DNA of 8,371 bases. Source: a bacterium. GTDB lineage: Bacteria; Verrucomicrobiota; Verrucomicrobiae; JAJYAR01. The notes beneath the pieces are model-generated. The model was not told where the DNA came from and did no database searches. It saw only the letters and a program-made list of their open reading frames with translations. The position numbers were made by a program, and so were the translations under genes. How positions within the stretch are numbered: position 1 is the first letter of the stretch; each line of letters begins with the position of its first letter. The stretch lies in assembly GCA_021779435.1 (NCBI GenBank), contig JAJYAR010000092.1, positions 1-8,371 of the forward strand, in the 5' to 3' direction. This document shows, in pieces, positions 5,975 through 8,371 of the stretch.

Positions 5975-6889
5975 ATGGACATGGAAGCAGTCTCGGCGCG
6001 TCTCTCTCTCGATCTGCCCGCGTGGCAACGAGTAACGAGCGCCGGGGCGGCGTTTCTCTTGATGTTGATTTTCGTTTCTTCCGGAGTTTGGAAGATTACG
6101 GATCCGTTCACGTGGTCGGAGGCACTCGGCCAGTTCCGGATTCCTTCGTCACTGTCCCTGCCATTTACGCTGGCGCTGGGGATTCTGGAAACCGTTTCCG
6201 GCGTGCTGATTTTGGTGCCGAGGTTCCGGCGCTGGGGCAGCCTGCTGGTGTGCGTGCTGCTGGCGGCTTTCATGGTTTACATCGGCGCCAACTACACGGC
6301 CCTCGCGGGCAAGGATTGCAGTTGTTTCCCGATCGTGAAGCGGACGGTTGGCCCGGGGTTCTTTATCGGCGACGGGCTGATGCTCCTGCTTGCGATTTTG
6401 GCGGGCTGGTGGGCCCGGCCTTCGAGCAATCTGAAAGTCGCGCTGATGGTGCTTGGCGCGGTAACTGTGTTTGCCGGCGTGTCGTACGGCGTCAACGTTG
6501 CGAGGCTGACGGGGATCAAGGCGCCGGACTCAATTACAGTCGACGGCCACCCACAGTCGTTGCAAAGCGGCCGGATCTTTCTGTTCTTCTACGACCCGGC
6601 GTGCATGCACTGCGACGCGGCGGCGCGGCGAATGGCGAAACTGCACTGGGTAGACGCGAGCGTGATTGCGATTCCCGTGAATCAGCCGCAATGGGCCGCG
6701 CAGTTCTTGGGCGACACGGGCCTCAAGGCCGGCACTTCGCTTGACGACCAGCCGCTGCGAAAGGTGTTTCATTTCCTCAATACGCCCTATGGCGTGGCGT
6801 TGGTAAACGGCCGCCAGAAAGCGGACGTTTCAAATTTCGACGAGAGCGAACCGGCACGCACGCTACGGGCGGTTGGATTCGTCGACTGA
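5975..6889 (+). CDS. MauE/DoxX-like membrane protein fused to a thioredoxin-like domain
   Basis: 304-residue fusion. Residues about 20-172 hold five hydrophobic segments (22-38, 61-81, 88-107, 129-146, 153-172) in a MauE/DoxX-type arrangement, with a CSC pair (Cys115, Cys117) in the loop after the third segment. Residues about 185-304 are a thioredoxin-like domain with FFYDPACMHC (204-213; redox pair Cys210/Cys213) and TPYGVAL (270-276) supplying the cis-proline. Positive charges (RFRR at 83-86, ARPSSNLK at 147-154) fall on loops predicted cytoplasmic, placing both the CSC loop and the thioredoxin domain in the periplasm. By analogy with MauE and DsbD/VKOR-type systems it may pass electrons between a membrane carrier and a periplasmic thiol. 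It starts 7 bp after hemL. An ATG two codons later (5981) is an alternative start; neither has a Shine-Dalgarno. Confidence 0.8.
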   Translation: MDMEAVSARLSLDLPAWQRVTSAGAAFLLMLIFVSSGVWKITDPFTWSEALGQFRIPSSLSLPFTLALGILETVSGVLILVPRFRRWGSLLVCVLLAAFMVYIGANYTALAGKDCSCFPIVKRTVGPGFFIGDGLMLLLAILAGWWARPSSNLKVALMVLGAVTVFAGVSYGVNVARLTGIKAPDSITVDGHPQSLQSGRIFLFFYDPACMHCDAAARRMAKLHWVDASVIAIPVNQPQWAAQFLGDTGLKAGTSLDDQPLRKVFHFLNTPYGVALVNGRQKADVSNFDESEPARTLRAVGFVD

Positions 6890-6906
6890 GCCGAGCCCGG
6901 ATCGCT

Positions 6907-7791
6907 TTAGTCAAACCGGTCGGCGATGGTGTGTGAGGCTGGATGCGGCGCCGCCGGGGCCCGGCCGAGCCAGCGCTCGACTTCCGGCAGCGCTTCGTAG
7001 GCGGCACGTTCACCCATTTCGATTAAAGCGCCGGTGTCGTTGAACCCGTCCCAGGCGACCTGGGCGACGTCCGGTTCGATGACGAGATCGGCGTGGACGC
7101 GCCATTCGTGGTCGAGCCGCCGTCCCATCACCTGGAAGCAGCGGTGCACGATGGAGAAGACGTTTTGCGGATCGACGCCGGAGGCGGGCGTGGGCAAGTG
7201 GACGGCGATGATGCGGTCCACACCCATCGTAGTGAGGGCCTCGGACGGCACTTCGCGGGCGATGTAGCCGTCTACCAGGCAGTAGCCGTTGGAGCGAACG
7301 GGCTGGAAGAGGCCCGGGTAGGAGCAGCTTGCGCGGATCGGAAGGATGACATCGCCAGGGCCGCGGAAAACCACGGGCACGCCGGTAATGAGATCGGCGG
7401 CAACGATGGCCAACGGAATGCGCATCTGTTCGAAGCAGGTGCAGGGGAGGAGGCGCTGCAGGAAGGGGACCATGCGCTCGCTTCCGGCAAGCCCCATGCG
7501 GCTGATGGTCCAGCGGGCGACGTCGTGAAATTTCATGCCGCGGGCGATGCGCTCGATTGCGCCCGTATCGGCGCCGGCCGCGTAAGCGGCGGCAACCATC
7601 GAGCCGGCGCTGATGCCCGCGATGGCGTGGAGGGGGATCGCATGGCGTTCGAAGACCCGGAGGACGCCGATGTGGGCGATGCCGCGGGCGAACCCACCGC
7701 CCAGGGCGAGGCCGATGCGTGGAGGCGGCGGTGGAGCGGCCGGCTCGGAGAGCCGGCTTTCGCGCCGCCATGGCCACCAGGAAACCCGCAT
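6907..7791 (-). CDS. Patatin-like phospholipase family protein (RssA-like)
   Basis: 294-residue protein with the patatin fold and an intact Ser-Asp dyad: the oxyanion-loop motif [18 protein letters not shown] (27-44), GISAGS (59-64; nucleophile Ser61) and DGY (174-176; catalytic Asp174). Its length and motif spacing fit the bacterial RssA/NTE-type short patatins, which hydrolyse acyl esters of phospholipids or lysophospholipids; the substrate here is unknown. The N-terminus (residues 1-24) is a Trp/Arg-rich then proline-rich segment, not a clear signal peptide. I chose the ATG at 7791 because GAGAGGG (7806-7800) lies 8 nt upstream. A GTG at 7812 in the same frame would add seven residues but lies 2 nt after the -10 box, before the predicted transcript start. 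It converges on the redox fusion gene with 17 bp between stops and no visible terminator. Confidence 0.87.
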   Translation of the reverse strand: MRVSWWPWRRESRLSEPAAPPPPPRIGLALGGGFARGIAHIGVLRVFERHAIPLHAIAGISAGSMVAAAYAAGADTGAIERIARGMKFHDVARWTISRMGLAGSERMVPFLQRLLPCTCFEQMRIPLAIVAADLITGVPVVFRGPGDVILPIRASCSYPGLFQPVRSNGYCLVDGYIAREVPSEALTTMGVDRIIAVHLPTPASGVDPQNVFSIVHRCFQVMGRRLDHEWRVHADLVIEPDVAQVAWDGFNDTGALIEMGERAAYEALPEVERWLGRAPAAPHPASHTIADRFD

Positions 7792-7799
7792 CCGGAAGA

Positions 7800-7806
7800 C
7801 CCTCTC
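7800..7806 (-). promoter_or_regulatory. Shine-Dalgarno deciding the patatin start
   Basis: GAGAGGG on the minus strand, 8 nt upstream of the ATG at 7791. It supports that start rather than the in-frame GTG at 7812, which has no such site. Confidence 0.6.
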
Positions 7807-7813
7807 GCTCACC

Positions 7814-7820
7814 TAATATA
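7814..7820. promoter_or_regulatory. Overlapping divergent -10 elements (patatin / PIG-L)
   Basis: The heptamer TAATATA reads TAATAT (7814-7819) on the plus strand and TATATT (7820-7815) on the minus strand; both match the TANNNT core and the minus-strand box matches TATAAT at 5 of 6. Predicted starts are near 7826 (+), about 4 nt before the PIG-L GTG, and near 7808 (-), about 17 nt before the patatin ATG. No good -35 boxes are seen on either side. Confidence 0.45.
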
Positions 7821-7829
7821 GATGTATCC

Positions 7830-8371
7830 GTGACCCATTTGTATACGCGCTTCTGGCGCCGCCGGTGTTATTGCGCTCTGGCGGCTTTGGCGGTTCTCGT
7901 TTTCTGTTCATCTGCATTGGCGCAGCCGAGGCTGGCGGGCGCCGAGAAGATCGAACTCGACCTGCGCAGTCTGCCGGTGATAGGCAGCGCGCTGATGATC
8001 GGAGCGCACCCGGACGATGAAAACACCGCGCTTCTGGCGTGGCTGGCGCGCGGGCGGCATGTGCGCACGGCGTATTTGTCGCTGACGCGCGGCGAAGGCG
8101 GGCAGAACCTGATCGGCACCGAGCAGGGCGACGCGATGGGGTTGATCCGCACGGAGGAGTTGCTGGCGGCGCGGCGGATCGACGGAGCGCAGCAATTCTT
8201 TACGCGGGCGATAGACTTTGGCTTCACGAAGACAGCGCAGGAAGCGCTCGACAAGTGGGGCGAGCGGGAGATCCTGGGCGATGTCGTGTGGGTGATCCGC
8301 AAGTTTCAACCCGACGTGATCATTCTGCGGTTCTCCGGAACGCCGCGGGATGGGCACGGACAACACCAGGC
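7830..8371 (+). CDS. Secreted PIG-L (LmbE-like) family deacetylase, partial (3' end off window)
   Basis: First 180 codons of a zinc-dependent deacetylase of the PIG-L/LmbE/MshB family, which removes N-acetyl groups from sugar-containing substrates. The zinc motif AHPDDE (59-64) is intact (His60, Asp63 as ligands; Asp62 catalytic), with LTRGEGGQN (85-93), [17 protein letters not shown] (98-114) and [10 protein letters not shown] (171-180) carrying the second histidine region. Residues 1-31 are a signal peptide: arginines at 7-12, a hydrophobic core [12 protein letters not shown], and an ALA cleavage site before Gln32, so the enzyme acts outside the cytoplasm, unlike BshB or MshB. Similar exported proteins in soil acidobacteria can be much longer with a C-terminal extension; that part is not visible. 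The GTG at 7830 is chosen for the complete signal peptide; TTG at 7839 is an alternative. No Shine-Dalgarno is visible; a -10 box lies just upstream. Confidence 0.88.
   Translation, partial: MTHLYTRFWRRRCYCALAALAVLVFCSSALAQPRLAGAEKIELDLRSLPVIGSALMIGAHPDDENTALLAWLARGRHVRTAYLSLTRGEGGQNLIGTEQGDAMGLIRTEELLAARRIDGAQQFFTRAIDFGFTKTAQEALDKWGEREILGDVVWVIRKFQPDVIILRFSGTPRDGHGQHQ

Noticed and set aside
6870..6925. Intrinsic terminator between the convergent redox-fusion and patatin genes
   Set aside because: The 17-bp gap and flanks contain no stable stem followed by a T run on either strand.
1..8371. Mobile elements, CRISPR arrays, tRNA or rRNA genes
   Set aside because: I found no transposase or integrase motif, no evenly spaced repeat array, and no tRNA or rRNA-like sequence.

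Overview
This is a GC-rich, gene-dense bacterial chromosome window with eight recognisable genes, one gene remnant and two larger non-coding stretches. I see no tRNA, rRNA, CRISPR array, insertion sequence or phage gene. Several traits fit an Acidobacteriota genome of the Solibacter/Bryobacter type: the GC-rich codon use, a secreted PIG-L deacetylase, a MauE/DoxX-thioredoxin fusion, and hemL next to a geranylgeranyl-reductase-like flavoprotein. That assignment is inference from gene content, not from a marker gene.

Layout. (1) At 1-441 (-) lies a yeast-type cytosine deaminase that runs off the left edge; a good sigma70-like promoter sits almost on top of its start codon. (2) 484-957 is non-coding and ends in a hairpin just before a strong Shine-Dalgarno. 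(3) At 958-1272 (+) lies a small antibiotic-biosynthesis-monooxygenase-like (dimeric alpha/beta barrel) protein. It is followed at 1301-1417 by the orphaned C-terminal end of a diverged second copy. (4) 1418-1720 is non-coding and rich in GC inverted repeats. (5) 2937-1721 (-) is a two-gene operon: a VUT/YhhQ-family transporter (family role: queuosine-precursor uptake) followed by a class I SAM methyltransferase, apparently translationally coupled. (6) At 3043-6889 (+) lies a run of four tightly spaced genes: a lipoprotein, a geranylgeranyl-reductase-family flavoprotein (ATGA overlap), glutamate-1-semialdehyde aminomutase (hemL), and a MauE/DoxX-thioredoxin fusion. (7) At 7791-6907 (-) lies a patatin/RssA-like lipase, divergent from (8) a secreted PIG-L (LmbE-like) deacetylase starting at 7830 that runs off the right edge. 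Their -10 elements overlap on opposite strands.

How they work together. The four-gene plus-strand run combines tetrapyrrole precursor synthesis (hemL), a putative reduction of polyprenyl chains, and a putative membrane-to-periplasm thiol redox relay. It could serve respiratory cofactor supply (heme and quinone side chains), but that link is inferred from proximity only. The other genes look like independent housekeeping or accessory functions.

A recurring feature is a -10-like box very close to the start codon, implying very short or absent 5' leaders (deaminase, lipoprotein, PIG-L gene, possibly the VUT gene). Two other genes (monooxygenase, patatin) have clear Shine-Dalgarno sites. I did not find a convincing new multi-gene system; the most informative observations are the decaying tandem paralog, the redox fusion protein, the overlapping divergent promoter and the leaderless pattern.
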